From: Zhihengliuella sp.
GTDB taxonomy: Bacteria; Actinomycetota; Actinomycetes; Actinomycetales; Micrococcaceae
Length of the DNA stretch: 64,000 nt
Direction of reading: 5' to 3'
NCBI RefSeq assembly: GCF_031178195.1
Contig: NZ_JAPSJL010000008.1
Location: forward strand, 95,809-159,808
Positions 1 to 7,991 of this stretch are shown in pieces. Under the pieces are notes generated by a model. The model was not told the origin of the DNA. It ran no database searches and was given only the letters and a program-made list of their open reading frames with translations. The stretch's first letter is position 1, and every line of letters begins with the position of its first letter. The position numbers and the translations under genes were made by a program.

Positions 1-94
1 ACAGGACCAGTATGACGCCGGCGAGGAGGGCGACGCTAATGAGGACGCGCAGCCAGAAGGGGCCGGGCAGGGTCCGGAAGAACCAGGCGTACAC
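1..94 (-). CDS. Small membrane protein, cut by window edge
   Basis: A GTG start with a good GAGGAG ribosome binding site lies just downstream of the sortase gene on the same strand. The visible 31 residues begin VYAWFFRTLPGPFWLRVLIS and run into a hydrophobic stretch (LISVALLAGVILVL), so a single-pass membrane protein is expected. Short proteins with a YxWxxRxLPGPxWLR-type start are common beside sortase genes in Micrococcaceae, from memory. The C-terminus lies outside the window. It is probably co-transcribed with srtE (48-nt gap). Function unknown. Confidence 0.6.
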   Translation of the reverse strand, partial: MYAWFFRTLPGPFWLRVLISVALLAGVILVL

Positions 95-142
95 AGTGAC
101 TCCTCGTCGTCGGTGCGTTCGGGGTGCGGTCGAGGGGAAGGC

Positions 143-940
143 TCAGCCGGTCGAGGCCGAGCCCCGGTCCGCGGCGGCGTAGGCCTCGCGGATCTGGTCC
201 TGCGGTCCCGCCTCCGCGGGCCGGAAGGACTCCAGCTCGGCGTAGGCGATGATGCGCTGGGCCGTGCTGAAGATCGGATGGCAACTGGTCAGCGTGAGGA
301 TGTTCCACTCGGGTTCGGCGTCCGGCTGGTGCGGGACGGGGAGCAGGACCTCCGAGGCCCCGGGATTGACGATCTCCGTGTCCGAGTACTCGTACTGGTA
401 GAAGCCCTCCCGGGTCTGGACGTAGAGCCGGTCTCCGTCGGTCAGCTGGTCGATCTCGTAGAACACCTGCCCGTGCGTCTGCCGGTGGCCAGCGAGGGCG
501 AAGTTCCCCGGCTCGCCGGGCAGCTGCGTCTGCGGGTAGTGGCCGATCCCCACGGTGTTCAGCACGTCGAGTCCGACGCCGGTGCTCACCGGCCGGACGT
601 AGTCGTCGTCGAAGCGCGGAACGTAGAGCAGGGCGAAGGTCCCCTCGCCGCCCGCGGCGGCCGGCGGCTCCCCGAACTCTGCACGATCGGCCGCAGCCTG
701 CTCCTCCGGTGAGAGCAGCCGCCCGGTCGGCTCCGGAGCCGGTGCCGCGTCTCCGAAGTCCTCCAGGAGCCGGCTGGTGGCCTGGCCCTGCTGGCGGCCG
801 GCCTCGAGGTTGGTCCACCACAGCTCCCAGACCACGTAGAGCATCAGGACGACGCCGAGGGTGATGAGCAGCTCGCCGAGCAGCCCGGCGACCCGGGCGG
901 CCGGCGACCGCCGTCGTCGCCCGCGGGTTCGATCTGCCAT
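143..940 (-). CDS. srtE: Class E sortase
   Basis: This is a transpeptidase that would attach LPxTG-like (in class E, usually LAxTG) surface proteins to peptidoglycan, acting on the outer face of the membrane. The 265-residue protein has an Arg-rich cytoplasmic start and one membrane anchor at about 19-41. A variable linker follows, then the sortase fold with catalytic His152 (GHRQTH), Cys220 in TLTSC and Arg229. All three catalytic residues are present. The gene is divergent from crgA and followed closely by a small membrane protein gene. No substrate with a clear sorting signal was seen in the window. Family assignment is firm; class E is based on the LTSC context and the actinobacterial setting. 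Confidence 0.9.
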   Translation of the reverse strand: MADRTRGRRRRSPAARVAGLLGELLITLGVVLMLYVVWELWWTNLEAGRQQGQATSRLLEDFGDAAPAPEPTGRLLSPEEQAAADRAEFGEPPAAAGGEGTFALLYVPRFDDDYVRPVSTGVGLDVLNTVGIGHYPQTQLPGEPGNFALAGHRQTHGQVFYEIDQLTDGDRLYVQTREGFYQYEYSDTEIVNPGASEVLLPVPHQPDAEPEWNILTLTSCHPIFSTAQRIIAYAELESFRPAEAGPQDQIREAYAAADRGSASTG

Positions 941-979
941 GTGCGCTCCTGAGGCCCGCCTTCGACCGGGCGGGTTAGC

Positions 980-985
980 TAGTAT
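980..985 (+). promoter_or_regulatory. Candidate -10 element (TAGTAT) of crgA
   Basis: TAGTAT matches the actinobacterial TANNNT -10 pattern and lies 45 bp before the crgA GTG start, in the srtE/crgA divergent gap. No convincing -35 is visible at standard spacing. Confidence 0.4.
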
Positions 986-1029
986 GGTGTAGCCAGACTA
1001 CCGTCCGCCACGACCCGCAGGAGTCCGCC

Positions 1030-1281
1030 GTGCCCGAGTCCAAGACGCGCCGGAAGGCCCGCCGCCAGGCCGATCCGGCGGCCGCGACGGAGCGCATGCC
1101 CCTGCCGCTCTGGTACAAGATCATCATGTTCGGGTCGATGATCCTCGGACTGCTGTGGATCATCGTCTACTACGTGACGCAGAGCCTTTTCCCGATCATG
1201 TCGATCGGCGGCTGGAATATCGTGATCGGCTTCGGCATCGCCATGGTCGGCTTCTTCATGACCACGCGCTGGCATGCCTGA
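1030..1281 (+). CDS. crgA: Cell division protein CrgA
   Basis: CrgA is a small actinobacterial division protein. In Streptomyces it inhibits FtsZ ring formation; in mycobacteria it recruits divisome partners. The 83 residues comprise a basic N-terminus (KTRRKARRQ) and two membrane helices, at about 29-49 and 60-78, ending in the typical TTRWHA-like tail. Start is GTG with an upstream GCAGGAG site. The stop overlaps the start of the next gene by 8 nt, so the two are probably translationally coupled. Length and topology fit the family. Its position near rhomboid, cyclophilin and the gyr-dnaA block is the conserved actinobacterial order. Confidence 0.93.
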   Translation: MPESKTRRKARRQADPAAATERMPLPLWYKIIMFGSMILGLLWIIVYYVTQSLFPIMSIGGWNIVIGFGIAMVGFFMTTRWHA

Positions 1282-1816
1282 CCGCGTGCCGTCCGGCCAG
1301 CGCACCGCAGATCCGCGGCCGGCAGCGGCCGCATCCGGAGCGCTCCCCTCGCCGCGGGGACTCTACGGTGCCGTCGCGCTGGTAGAGGTGATCACCTGGG
1401 CCCTCCTGCTGATCGGCATGGCCTTCAAGTACACCGGTGTGACCGAGGTGCTGGTCTCCATCTTCGGGACCATCCACGGCGTCGCCACCGTCGCCTACGT
1501 CCTCACGAGCCTCTTCGTCTGGGTGAACGAGCGCTGGAGCGTCGGTGTCGGCGTCATGGCTCTCGTGTCCGCCGTGATCCCGTTCGCGACCCTGCCGTTC
1601 GAGCGCTGGACCCTGCGCACCGGGCGCCTCTCCGCCGCCTGGCGTCTGGCTCCCGGTTCGGGCGGGGGAACCGCGGAAGCTCCCCGTGGACTCGTCGAGC
1701 GGCTGCAGGCCTGGTGCCTCGCCCGGCCGGTGACGGCACTCGTCGTCGGTGTCCTCTTGGTCGCCCTCATCACGGTGGCACTGCTGCTGATGGGTCCCCC
1801 AATCCCCGCCGACTAG
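1274..1816 (+). CDS. DUF3817 integral membrane protein
   Basis: A 180-residue membrane protein with three or four hydrophobic segments. The DUF3817 core is at about 30-115, starting YGAVALVEVITWALLLIGM and including the TIHGVATVAYV segment. After it comes a less conserved linker and a further C-terminal helix (about 150-172). The last helix follows a loop rich in Gly, Arg and Glu. It overlaps crgA by 8 nt and is read in another frame, implying one operon. Molecular function is unknown for the family. Confidence 0.8.
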   Translation: MPDRVPSGQRTADPRPAAAASGALPSPRGLYGAVALVEVITWALLLIGMAFKYTGVTEVLVSIFGTIHGVATVAYVLTSLFVWVNERWSVGVGVMALVSAVIPFATLPFERWTLRTGRLSAAWRLAPGSGGGTAEAPRGLVERLQAWCLARPVTALVVGVLLVALITVALLLMGPPIPAD

Positions 1817-1868
1817 CGTATATGCCATCGAAGGTATTTGTTTCGCGGGCATTTCAGGAATGGCATCC

Positions 1869-2519
1869 ATGAGCTGGCTCCTGTCGTCGGCCTCCGGCCT
1901 GGCGATGGGCCTGTCGCTGATCGTCTCCATCGGCGCCCAGAACGCCTTCATCCTCCGGCAGGGCATCCGCCGCGAGCACGTGCTCCCGGTGGTGGCGGTC
2001 TGCATCGCCTCCGATGTCCTCCTGATCGGAGCCGGTGTCGCGGGATTCGGGTCCCTCGTACTCTCGGCCCCGTGGATCCTCCAGGTCGCCCGCTTCGGCG
2101 GTGCGGCGTTCCTGACAGCCTTCGGCGTCATGGCCGTACGCCGCGCCGTACGCCCGGCGGCCCTCACGGTGGACGAGACCGCGGGCACCTCGCCCGCCGG
2201 GCCCTCCGGTGCCGGGCGGCGGGCCCCCGTGCTGATCGCGCTGGCGCTCACCTGGCTGAATCCGCAGGTGTACCTGGAGACCGTGGTGCTCCTCGGCTCG
2301 GTGGCGGCGGCCCGCGGCGAGCAGCTCGGCGACACCGCACGGTGGTGGTTCGGCGGCGGTGCCATGACTGCGAGCGTCCTCTGGTTCAGCGCGCTGGGGC
2401 TCGGTGCCCGCTACCTGCGGCCGCTCTTCGCCCAACAGGCGGCCTGGCGCGTCCTGGACGCCGGCGTTGCGGTCATGATGTTCGCACTCGCCACGCTGCT
2501 CGTCGTCAACCCGCTGTAG
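1869..2519 (+). CDS. LysE/ArgO family amino-acid exporter
   Basis: Predicted inner-membrane exporter of basic amino acids (lysine/arginine) of the LysE superfamily. The N-terminus carries the family signature (GLSLIVSIGAQNAFILRQG). About six hydrophobic segments follow, with the LTWLNPQVYLETVVLLG motif in the second half. The ATG at 1869 is preferred because AGGA lies 9 nt before it. An ATG at 1860 would add three residues. No LysR-type regulator (LysG) is adjacent, which is unusual for lysE. The gene converges on the acetyltransferase gene, and their 3' ends overlap by 14 nt. Confidence 0.87.
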   Translation: MSWLLSSASGLAMGLSLIVSIGAQNAFILRQGIRREHVLPVVAVCIASDVLLIGAGVAGFGSLVLSAPWILQVARFGGAAFLTAFGVMAVRRAVRPAALTVDETAGTSPAGPSGAGRRAPVLIALALTWLNPQVYLETVVLLGSVAAARGEQLGDTARWWFGGGAMTASVLWFSALGLGARYLRPLFAQQAAWRVLDAGVAVMMFALATLLVVNPL

Positions 2520-3591
2520 CCGTCTCCTGGGGTGCTCGGAGGGGCTCGACGACCTTGCTGTACTCCACACTCCGCCGAATGGGGCGGAACCCGATCCGTT
2601 CGTACAGGCCGACGGCGCCGGTGGGGCTGTCGGAGTCGACACCGAGCTCGATCCGCTCGTACCCCGCGGCCCGCGCCTGCCGGACGACGTCCGTCAGGAG
2701 TGCCGAGGCGAGTCCTCTCCCCCGCGCGCGCCGTCGGGTCCCCACCAGCGCCACGTAGATCTCTCCTGCGTCCCATTCCTCGCTCAGGACGTAGGCATCG
2801 ACCGGGTCCTCGGGGTATCTCGGATCCAGCGCCAGGCGGCTGAACTCGGGCCGGAAGGCGCTGCCGCCGACGAAGTGCTTCCACTTCTCGATACTGCCGG
2901 GGGTGAAGTTCCAGTGATCGCGGAACGCGTCGAGGTGGGCCCGGTGGACGTGTGGACTCAGGGCCTCGGTGATGCGGACCGGCTCGGCAGCGTGGTCGGA
3001 AGGTTCCGGCGGCGTCCAGACCGCCAGGTCGATGCGCATGTCCAGGAAGTAGCGGACGGCCTCGTAGCCGTGAGCGACCGCCAGCTCCTGGTAGCCATCG
3101 TTGGTGAGCGTGTTCCACAGGTCGATCTGCACCGGCAGCCCCGGGTGCCGCGCAGCGGCGAGCCGTCGGATCCGCGCCTCCCCCCGGGCGAGGATCTCCC
3201 CGCCGAGACCGCGGGCGCGAAAGTCCGGGTGGACTCCCCCGTCGAGATTGGCCTTGGCGACGCCGTCCTTGGCGGCCTCGCGGACGGAGACGGTGGAGGA
3301 GGCGATCATCGTGGCGCCGTCCCACCAGGAGAAGGTATCCAGCTCCGGGTCCCGGCCCGGGATGCTCAGCATCTCCCCCATCTGGACCGCATTGGCGACT
3401 TCCCCGCTGTCGTCGAAAGCCCCGACGGCGTTGTGGAGGACCGACCATGCCTCGAGGTCGTCGACGCCGATGGCCCGGGGCGGTCCGACGGATGCGCGGA
3501 CCGGCGCAGCGCTGCCCGAAGTGTCACGGGCCATCGTCTCGGCGGCCGTCTCCGTGGACGACGCGGTGCCCTCTGGGCGAGGTGCGCTCAT
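2506..3591 (-). CDS. Double-GNAT-domain N-acetyltransferase
   Basis: A 361-residue protein with two GNAT folds in tandem. The first has motif A around FRARGLGGEILARGEA (about 125-145). The second has RARGRGLASALLTDVVRQAR (about 289-310) followed by YERIELGVDSDSPTGAVGLY, the usual acetyl-CoA-binding core. The tandem layout resembles mycothiol synthase (MshD) and related actinobacterial enzymes, but the MshD signature is not clear enough to name it. The first 35 residues are Ser/Thr/Ala-rich. Start ATG is preceded by AGGGAAG. Substrate unknown. The gene converges on lysE and lies upstream of the DnaA-box cluster. Confidence 0.8.
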   Translation of the reverse strand: MSAPRPEGTASSTETAAETMARDTSGSAAPVRASVGPPRAIGVDDLEAWSVLHNAVGAFDDSGEVANAVQMGEMLSIPGRDPELDTFSWWDGATMIASSTVSVREAAKDGVAKANLDGGVHPDFRARGLGGEILARGEARIRRLAAARHPGLPVQIDLWNTLTNDGYQELAVAHGYEAVRYFLDMRIDLAVWTPPEPSDHAAEPVRITEALSPHVHRAHLDAFRDHWNFTPGSIEKWKHFVGGSAFRPEFSRLALDPRYPEDPVDAYVLSEEWDAGEIYVALVGTRRRARGRGLASALLTDVVRQARAAGYERIELGVDSDSPTGAVGLYERIGFRPIRRSVEYSKVVEPLRAPQETATAG

Positions 3592-3737
3592 GGCTCTACT
3601 TCCCTGTGAGATATCGGGCCGGGACCCGGCCCGTCAAGACTGATTGATAATTCCCAACCATCAGCCTACGACGTCCTCCCCGCCAGAGGAAGGCCGCGAC
3701 GGGGTGTTCTTCACCGTTCACACCGGATGCCCACAGT

Positions 3738-3868
3738 TGTGCACGGAAGTTATCCACAACTGGGGACAGTGCTGTGGGAAAGTGTGTTCGATTCGCTGCC
3801 ATCTCGCCGCCCCGGTGCCCTCGAAACCTTCGAATCACACGCTTGTAAGTTATTAACACTGTGGACAA
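3738..3868. repeat. DnaA-box module, copy 1
   Basis: Element A (3738-3758, TGTGCACGG then a perfect DnaA box) is followed 90 bp later by element B (3848-3868, containing TTATTAACAC and TGTGGACAA). The same A-then-B order recurs at 4020-4182. The sequence between the elements is not obviously conserved. Confidence 0.75.
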
Positions 3869-4019
3869 TCGCTGTGGACAGCGTTCCGCCGGGGCTGCAG
3901 CCCTGGACGGGCAGCACCCGCTGGTCGCCCGGATCCGCGCGGCGGGGAGCAGACCGTCGCTCGATCGGACCATCTCGACCACGCGTCCCTCCGGAGGATG
4001 GCTCTCATGGCTTCACACG

Positions 4020-4182
4020 TGTGCACGGCAGTTATCCACAGGTGGGGATAGATGTGTGAATAATGACGCACGACAGCGGTGCCACTCGCTCGCTGGCCCG
4101 CGCTGGAGGGGATCCGCGCCAGGCGGAGTGTGAAGGGCCGGGAGCGAATGACACCGCTGTGAGTTATTAACACTGTGGACAA
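4020..4182. repeat. DnaA-box module, copy 2
   Basis: Second copy: element A at 4020-4040 differs from copy 1 by one base, and element B at 4162-4182 is identical over 21 bp. Extra DnaA-like sites sit at 4055-4063 and 4187-4195. Confidence 0.75.
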
Positions 4183-4221
4183 GCCGTGTGGACAAGCCTC
4201 GGGCGGCGCACCCCTTCGGCC

Positions 4222-5172
4222 CTACAGCGCGTAGATGCGCTCCGGCACGGTGCTCGCTCCCCACCACGTGAGAGCGACGAGAATCAGCGCGATCGCGACG
4301 AAGCCCGCGATCTGCACCGTGTTGCGGCGCCGGTGTCGGACGGCGGCGGCAGCGACGGGGGAGAGCTCCGGATCGGCCGACGGCCGGCGTCGTACCGAGA
4401 GCGTGACGACCGCGGCGACGGCCGCACCCGTCAGCAGGCCGCCCAGGTGCGCCTGCCAGGACACGTTGAAGCCGGGGATGAACCCGATCACCAGGTTGAT
4501 GCCCACGATGATCAGGATGGGCACGAAGTTGCCGCCCCGGGCGCGGGTGACGATCAGCAGCGCACCGAAGAGCCCGAAGATCGCCCCGGACGCGCCGACG
4601 ACGCCCTGCAGGGGATGATCGAGCAGCAGGACCGCGACCGAGCCACCGACGCCGGACAGCAGGTACAGCAGGGCGAACCGCAGTCGTCCCAGCATGGGCT
4701 CGAGCACACGGCCGATGATCCAGAGCGCGTACATGTTGAAGGCGATGTGCATCAGGAATCCCTGCGAGTGCAGGAACGTCGAGGTGATCATCCGCCAGGG
4801 CTCGCTGAGGATGTAGACGCCGGCCCAGAGCAGGCTGTTGGACAGCGTGGGGACGGCCCACTGCGCGAGGAAGGTGACGACGCAGAGGGCGATCATCGTG
4901 TACGTCACCAGCGGGCGGCCGTCGGTGGGGCGCGCGCCGAACGCGGTCCGCGCCACCGGGGCCGAGCGGTTGGCCTCGCGGACGCAGTCGACGCACTGCA
5001 CGCCCACGGGCGCCGGACGCTGGCACTCGGCGCACGCGGGCCGACCGCAGCGCTGGCACCGGACGTAGCTCGGGCGGTCGCCGTGCCGCGGGCAGACGGG
5101 GGCGCCGGCGCTCTGGCCGTAGGCGGGGCCGTGGGGATCGCGGGGCGGGTCGTTGGGCAGTCCGTAGGACAT
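4222..5172 (-). CDS. Rhomboid-family intramembrane serine protease
   Basis: Predicted polytopic membrane protease that cleaves within or next to transmembrane segments. The start is set at the ATG reading MSYGLPND (317 residues); a longer open frame upstream is rejected as lacking a good site. The N-terminus holds a cytoplasmic zinc-binding B-box-like domain with Cys27, Cys39, Cys42, Cys47, Cys50, Cys60 and Cys63. Six or seven helices follow, with His142 and Asn146 (HIAFNMY), catalytic Ser195 in GASG and catalytic His242 (HLGG). All catalytic residues are intact. The zinc-finger-plus-rhomboid layout is common in actinobacteria. Physiological substrates are unknown. Confidence 0.93.
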   Translation of the reverse strand: MSYGLPNDPPRDPHGPAYGQSAGAPVCPRHGDRPSYVRCQRCGRPACAECQRPAPVGVQCVDCVREANRSAPVARTAFGARPTDGRPLVTYTMIALCVVTFLAQWAVPTLSNSLLWAGVYILSEPWRMITSTFLHSQGFLMHIAFNMYALWIIGRVLEPMLGRLRFALLYLLSGVGGSVAVLLLDHPLQGVVGASGAIFGLFGALLIVTRARGGNFVPILIIVGINLVIGFIPGFNVSWQAHLGGLLTGAAVAAVVTLSVRRRPSADPELSPVAAAAVRHRRRNTVQIAGFVAIALILVALTWWGASTVPERIYAL

Positions 5173-5355
5173 GGCTTCCACTCTCTGGTTCCGATGGTGC
5201 TGTGCTGCGGGGCTATACGTCGTCGGGGAGGGCGCGAGGGTGCTTAACGAGCGTCGGTCCCGTGCGAAGACTCGCGACGGGACCGATCGGCTGGCCGGCG
5301 GGGCCGCCCGCGCGACCCGGGAGGGCCGTGCGGGGCGGTCGCGCACGAGCGGGAC

Positions 5356-5889
5356 CTAGACGGCGACGACGTCGACGCTCTCGATAACGACGTCCTCGCG
5401 GGGCTTGTCACGTCCGTCGGTGGAGACGCGGTTCAGCTTGTCGACGACGGCGCGCGAGTCCTCGTCGACGACCTCGCCGAAGATCGTGTGCTTGCCCTGC
5501 AGCCACGTGGTGGGGATGGTGGTGATGAAGAACTGCGAGCCGTTGGTGCCCGGGCCGGCGTTGGCCATGGCCAGCTTGTACGGCGCGGTGAAGTCCAGCT
5601 CCGGGTGGATCTCGTCCTCGAACTGGTAGCCCGGGCCGCCGAAGCCCTTGCCCAGCGGATCGCCGCCCTGGATCATGAAGTCAGCGATGATGCGGTGGAA
5701 GATCGTGCCGTTGTACAGGGGGGTGCCGGTCTTCTTCTCGCCGGTCTCCGGGTGCGTCCACTCGCGCTCGCCCGTCGCCAGGCCGACGAAATTCTCGACC
5801 GTCTTGGGGGCGTGGTGCCCGAAGAGGTCGACCTTGATGTCGCCCTCGTTGGTGTGGATGGTTGCCTTGTGCGTGGGGATTGCAGTCAT
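5356..5889 (-). CDS. ppiA: Peptidyl-prolyl cis-trans isomerase, cyclophilin type
   Basis: Catalyses proline isomerisation during protein folding, probably in the cytoplasm because no signal peptide is present. The 177-residue protein is a single cyclophilin domain with FHRIIADFMIQGGDP, GSQFFITT and LQGKHTIFGEV, the conserved active-site blocks including the catalytic Arg and Phe/Gln residues. ATG start. It shares strand and neighbourhood with the rhomboid gene, an order conserved across actinobacteria, though a gap of about 180 bp separates them. Confidence 0.94.
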   Translation of the reverse strand: MTAIPTHKATIHTNEGDIKVDLFGHHAPKTVENFVGLATGEREWTHPETGEKKTGTPLYNGTIFHRIIADFMIQGGDPLGKGFGGPGYQFEDEIHPELDFTAPYKLAMANAGPGTNGSQFFITTIPTTWLQGKHTIFGEVVDEDSRAVVDKLNRVSTDGRDKPREDVVIESVDVVAV

Positions 5890-6020
5890 ACCGCCATTCT
5901 TCCACGCACCTCCCGCGCGTAGGGGGCCCGCATCTGGGAGTCCCCTACGCGGTGAGTGAAAATTCCGGAGACAGCTCTGGCAGTGTCCTGAGAATCGTGG
6001 TCCGCCCGGGGCCTACGGCG

Positions 6021-6026
6021 TAGGCT
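6021..6026 (+). promoter_or_regulatory. Candidate -10 element (TAGGCT)
   Basis: TAGGCT fits TANNNT and lies 36 bp before the GTG start of the following gene, whose ribosome binding site is GGGAGG. Confidence 0.4.
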
Positions 6027-6061
6027 GGGGCCAGAACCGCAAGCACTTCGGGAGGAAACCT

Positions 6062-6859
6062 GTGAAGAAGACAGAACGTGTTACCCGCGAGTTGGGCGAT
6101 TCCGTCACGCATACGGTCGAGGGCGCACGCGACTGGGCCGCCCCGCGCGTCGACGCGGCCGTCAATTGGGCCGCCCCGCGCATCGAGCGCGGCATCGAGG
6201 TCGCCTCGCCGAAGCTCCAGGCCGGTATCGCCCGCGCCGCCGTCGAACTGTCCGACGGCGTCGCGAAGGTGACGCCGAAGCTCCAGGACTCCATCAACCA
6301 GGCGGCGCCGAAGATCTCCCGGTTCGTCGACGAGACGTCGCCGAGGCTCCAGCGCACGCTGGACAAGGCGACGCCGGCCCTCCACAACGCCCGTGACGCC
6401 GTCGTGGGGAGCTACATCCCGGCCGCCAGCTCCAAGCTGGGCGATGCCGCCGACTTCACGGCGCACAAGCTCGAGCACCTGAAGGTGGCCGCCCCGCTGC
6501 AGGAGGCCGTCGCCACGGTGACCAAGGACAAGAAGGCCCTGAAGAAGGCCCGCAAGGCCGCCGTCTCGGCCGCCAAGCAGGCGTCGAAGGACCTGAAGAA
6601 GTCCAAGAAGCGCCGGGGCAAGGGCTTCATCGTGTGCCTGGTGGTCGCGGCGGCCGTCGCCGCCGGAGTGGCCGCATGGCGCGCCTCCAAGCCGGTCGAG
6701 GACCCGTGGAAGACCCCGAGCCCGGTGGATCCGGCGCCGGTGCCTGCCGACTCCGTCGAGGAGTCGCCGGTGCGCGAGGCCGCCGACAAGGCGGTCGGCG
6801 AGGCCGAGGCCACCGTCGAGGAGGTCCGCGAAGCCATCAAGGGCGACAGCAGCAAGTAG
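6062..6859 (+). CDS. Repeat-rich single-pass membrane protein (DUF5324-like)
   Basis: Not confidently recognised. The 265 residues (GTG start, GGGAGG site) show an N-terminal amphipathic half. In it the motif (A/S/T)P(K/R)(L/I/V) recurs roughly every 15-25 residues (WAAPRVDAA, WAAPRIERG, ASPKLQAG, VTPKLQDS, AAPKISRF, TSPRLQRT). A Lys-rich stretch follows at about 155-187, then one membrane helix (about 189-208) and an acidic C-terminal tail. Composition and position after the cyclophilin gene recall the DUF5324 proteins of Streptomyces. The amphipathic repeats suggest binding to membrane or a filament, which is inference. Confidence 0.65.
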   Translation: MKKTERVTRELGDSVTHTVEGARDWAAPRVDAAVNWAAPRIERGIEVASPKLQAGIARAAVELSDGVAKVTPKLQDSINQAAPKISRFVDETSPRLQRTLDKATPALHNARDAVVGSYIPAASSKLGDAADFTAHKLEHLKVAAPLQEAVATVTKDKKALKKARKAAVSAAKQASKDLKKSKKRRGKGFIVCLVVAAAVAAGVAAWRASKPVEDPWKTPSPVDPAPVPADSVEESPVREAADKAVGEAEATVEEVREAIKGDSSK

Positions 6860-6875
6860 CTCCCCGGGGAGCGGC

Positions 6876-6917
6876 AGGGCAGGCGCTGGGCGGAGGGATC
6901 CGTCCAGCGCCTGCCCT
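6876..6917 (+). terminator. Rho-independent terminator
   Basis: A 14-bp perfect stem (6876-6889 with 6904-6917) around a 14-nt loop is followed by TTCCCTGTTCC. It lies 17 bp after the preceding stop codon. Confidence 0.75.
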
Positions 6918-6931
6918 TTCCCTGTTCCGGG

Positions 6932-6937
6932 TAGATT
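6932..6937 (+). promoter_or_regulatory. -10 element (TAGATT) of a leaderless GT2 transcript
   Basis: TAGATT ends 7 nt before the GTG at 6945, which has no Shine-Dalgarno site. This is the geometry of actinobacterial leaderless mRNAs. Confidence 0.5.
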
Positions 6938-6944
6938 GGCCCCT

Positions 6945-7772
6945 GTGAGCGGCCGCCCGAGCGTTTCCATCATCATCCCGGCGTACAACGAGGAGCGCAT
7001 CATCCGGCGCTGCGTGACCGCGGCGCTGGAGCAGTCGGTCCCCGCCCACGAGGTCATCGTGGTCGACAACCGCTCGACCGACCGGACGCGGACCGTCGTC
7101 GCGGAGCTGATGGGGGAGCGCCCCGACGCGCCGCTGAGGCTGCTCCGGCAGGACGCGGAGCAGGGACTGGTCCCCACCCGCAACGCGGGGCTCGACGCCG
7201 CCACGGGGGAGGTCCTGGGCCGGATCGACGCGGATTCCCTCCTGGAGCCGGACTGGGTGGAGCGGGTGGTGCAATGCTTCGCGGATCCGGCGGTGATGGG
7301 CGCCACCGGTCCGGTGCACTACTACGACATGCCGCTGCGCCGGCTCGGCCTGCGGGCCGACGACAGCCTCCGTCGTCTCTCCCTCCGGGCCGTCTCGGGG
7401 CGGTACCACTTCCTCTTCGGATCCAACATGGCCCTGCGCGCCTCCGCCTGGGGGATCCTCCGCCACGAGGTCTGCCGGGACGAGGACGACGCGTTCCACG
7501 AGGACATCGACCTCTCCGTCCACATGGCCCGCCACCGGATGCCGATCCGCTACGTGCCGGGCCTGGTCGCCGGCATGTCGGCGCGTCGCCTCGACGACTC
7601 ACCGCGCGACTACCGCTCCTATGTCCTGCGCTTCGACCGGACCTACCGGGCCCACAGCATCCGCGAGCCGCGGCTGCGGATCCCGATGCTGATCTTCCTC
7701 TCCATCTATTTTCCCGCCAAGCTCATGCGGCTGCTCCACGCCGGTCAGACGGCGGGGGAGCGGGAGGGGTGA
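6945..7772 (+). CDS. Family 2 glycosyltransferase
   Basis: Transfers a sugar from a nucleotide-sugar donor; the acceptor is unknown. The 275-residue protein opens with the GT-A core SVSIIIPAYNEER. It has VVDNRSTDRT, the acidic metal-binding GRIDADS motif (about 88-94) and EDIDLSVHMARH near residue 185. A short hydrophobic stretch near the C-terminus (IPMLIFLSIYFPAKLM) suggests peripheral membrane association. The start is placed at GTG 6945 because a TAGATT promoter lies 7 nt upstream; a TTG at 6936 would overlap that promoter. It stands alone between terminators. Confidence 0.88.
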   Translation: MSGRPSVSIIIPAYNEERIIRRCVTAALEQSVPAHEVIVVDNRSTDRTRTVVAELMGERPDAPLRLLRQDAEQGLVPTRNAGLDAATGEVLGRIDADSLLEPDWVERVVQCFADPAVMGATGPVHYYDMPLRRLGLRADDSLRRLSLRAVSGRYHFLFGSNMALRASAWGILRHEVCRDEDDAFHEDIDLSVHMARHRMPIRYVPGLVAGMSARRLDDSPRDYRSYVLRFDRTYRAHSIREPRLRIPMLIFLSIYFPAKLMRLLHAGQTAGEREG

Positions 7773-7873
7773 CGGTGAAGCGGCACGGCCGGCGTCGTCG
7801 GCGGTAGAGGCCGCCCGCCGAGAGCAACGGTCCGGAGCGCGCTGGATCCGGGCCGGAGGTGCCCGGGAACGAC

Positions 7874-7905
7874 GGAATCCCCGGTCCAGATGGACCGGGG
7901 ATTCC
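7874..7905. terminator. Bidirectional hairpin terminator
   Basis: A perfect 14-bp stem (7874-7887 with 7892-7905) with the 4-nt loop AGAT lies between the GT2 gene and the 3' end of tRNA-Ala. Confidence 0.65.
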
Positions 7906-7908
7906 CAG

Positions 7909-7984
7909 TGGTGGAGGCAAGGGGACTCGAACCCCTAACCCTCTGCTTGCAAAGCAGATGCGCTACCAATTGCGCCATGCCCCC
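7909..7984 (-). tRNA. tRNA-Ala (anticodon TGC)
   Basis: The minus strand folds as a tRNA. The acceptor stem starts GGGGGCA and pairs with TGCCTCC, the D-arm is GGCGC..GCGC, and the anticodon loop is CTTTGCAAG with TGC. The T-arm is AGGGGTTCGAGTCCCCT, then discriminator A and an encoded CCA (7909-7911). One G-U pair lies in the acceptor stem. It sits downstream of gyrA, DUF3566 and tRNA-Ile, as is usual in actinobacteria. Confidence 0.95.
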
Positions 7985-7991
7985 GTGCGGG

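Larger units (their letters stand above)
3592..4221. other. Gene-free region with a DnaA-box-like cluster
   Basis: A 630-bp stretch without a convincing gene. It contains perfect DnaA boxes (TTATCCACA) at 3750-3758 and 4032-4040. One-mismatch boxes are TGTGGACAA at 3860-3868, 4174-4182 and 4187-4195, and TGTGAATAA at 4055-4063. Two sequence modules are repeated: one starting TGTGCACGG at 3738-3758 and 4020-4040, and one containing AGTTATTAACACTGTGG at 3848-3868 and 4162-4182. The TTATTAACAC element recurs, inverted, in the dnaA-dnaN gap. It resembles a DnaA-titration or regulatory locus. A function in initiation is inference. Confidence 0.75.

Noticed and set aside
3592..4221. Whether the 3.7-4.2 kb DnaA-box cluster is the main replication origin
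   Set aside because: The dnaA-dnaN gap has the canonical position and boxes, and gene orientation diverges around dnaA, not around 4 kb.
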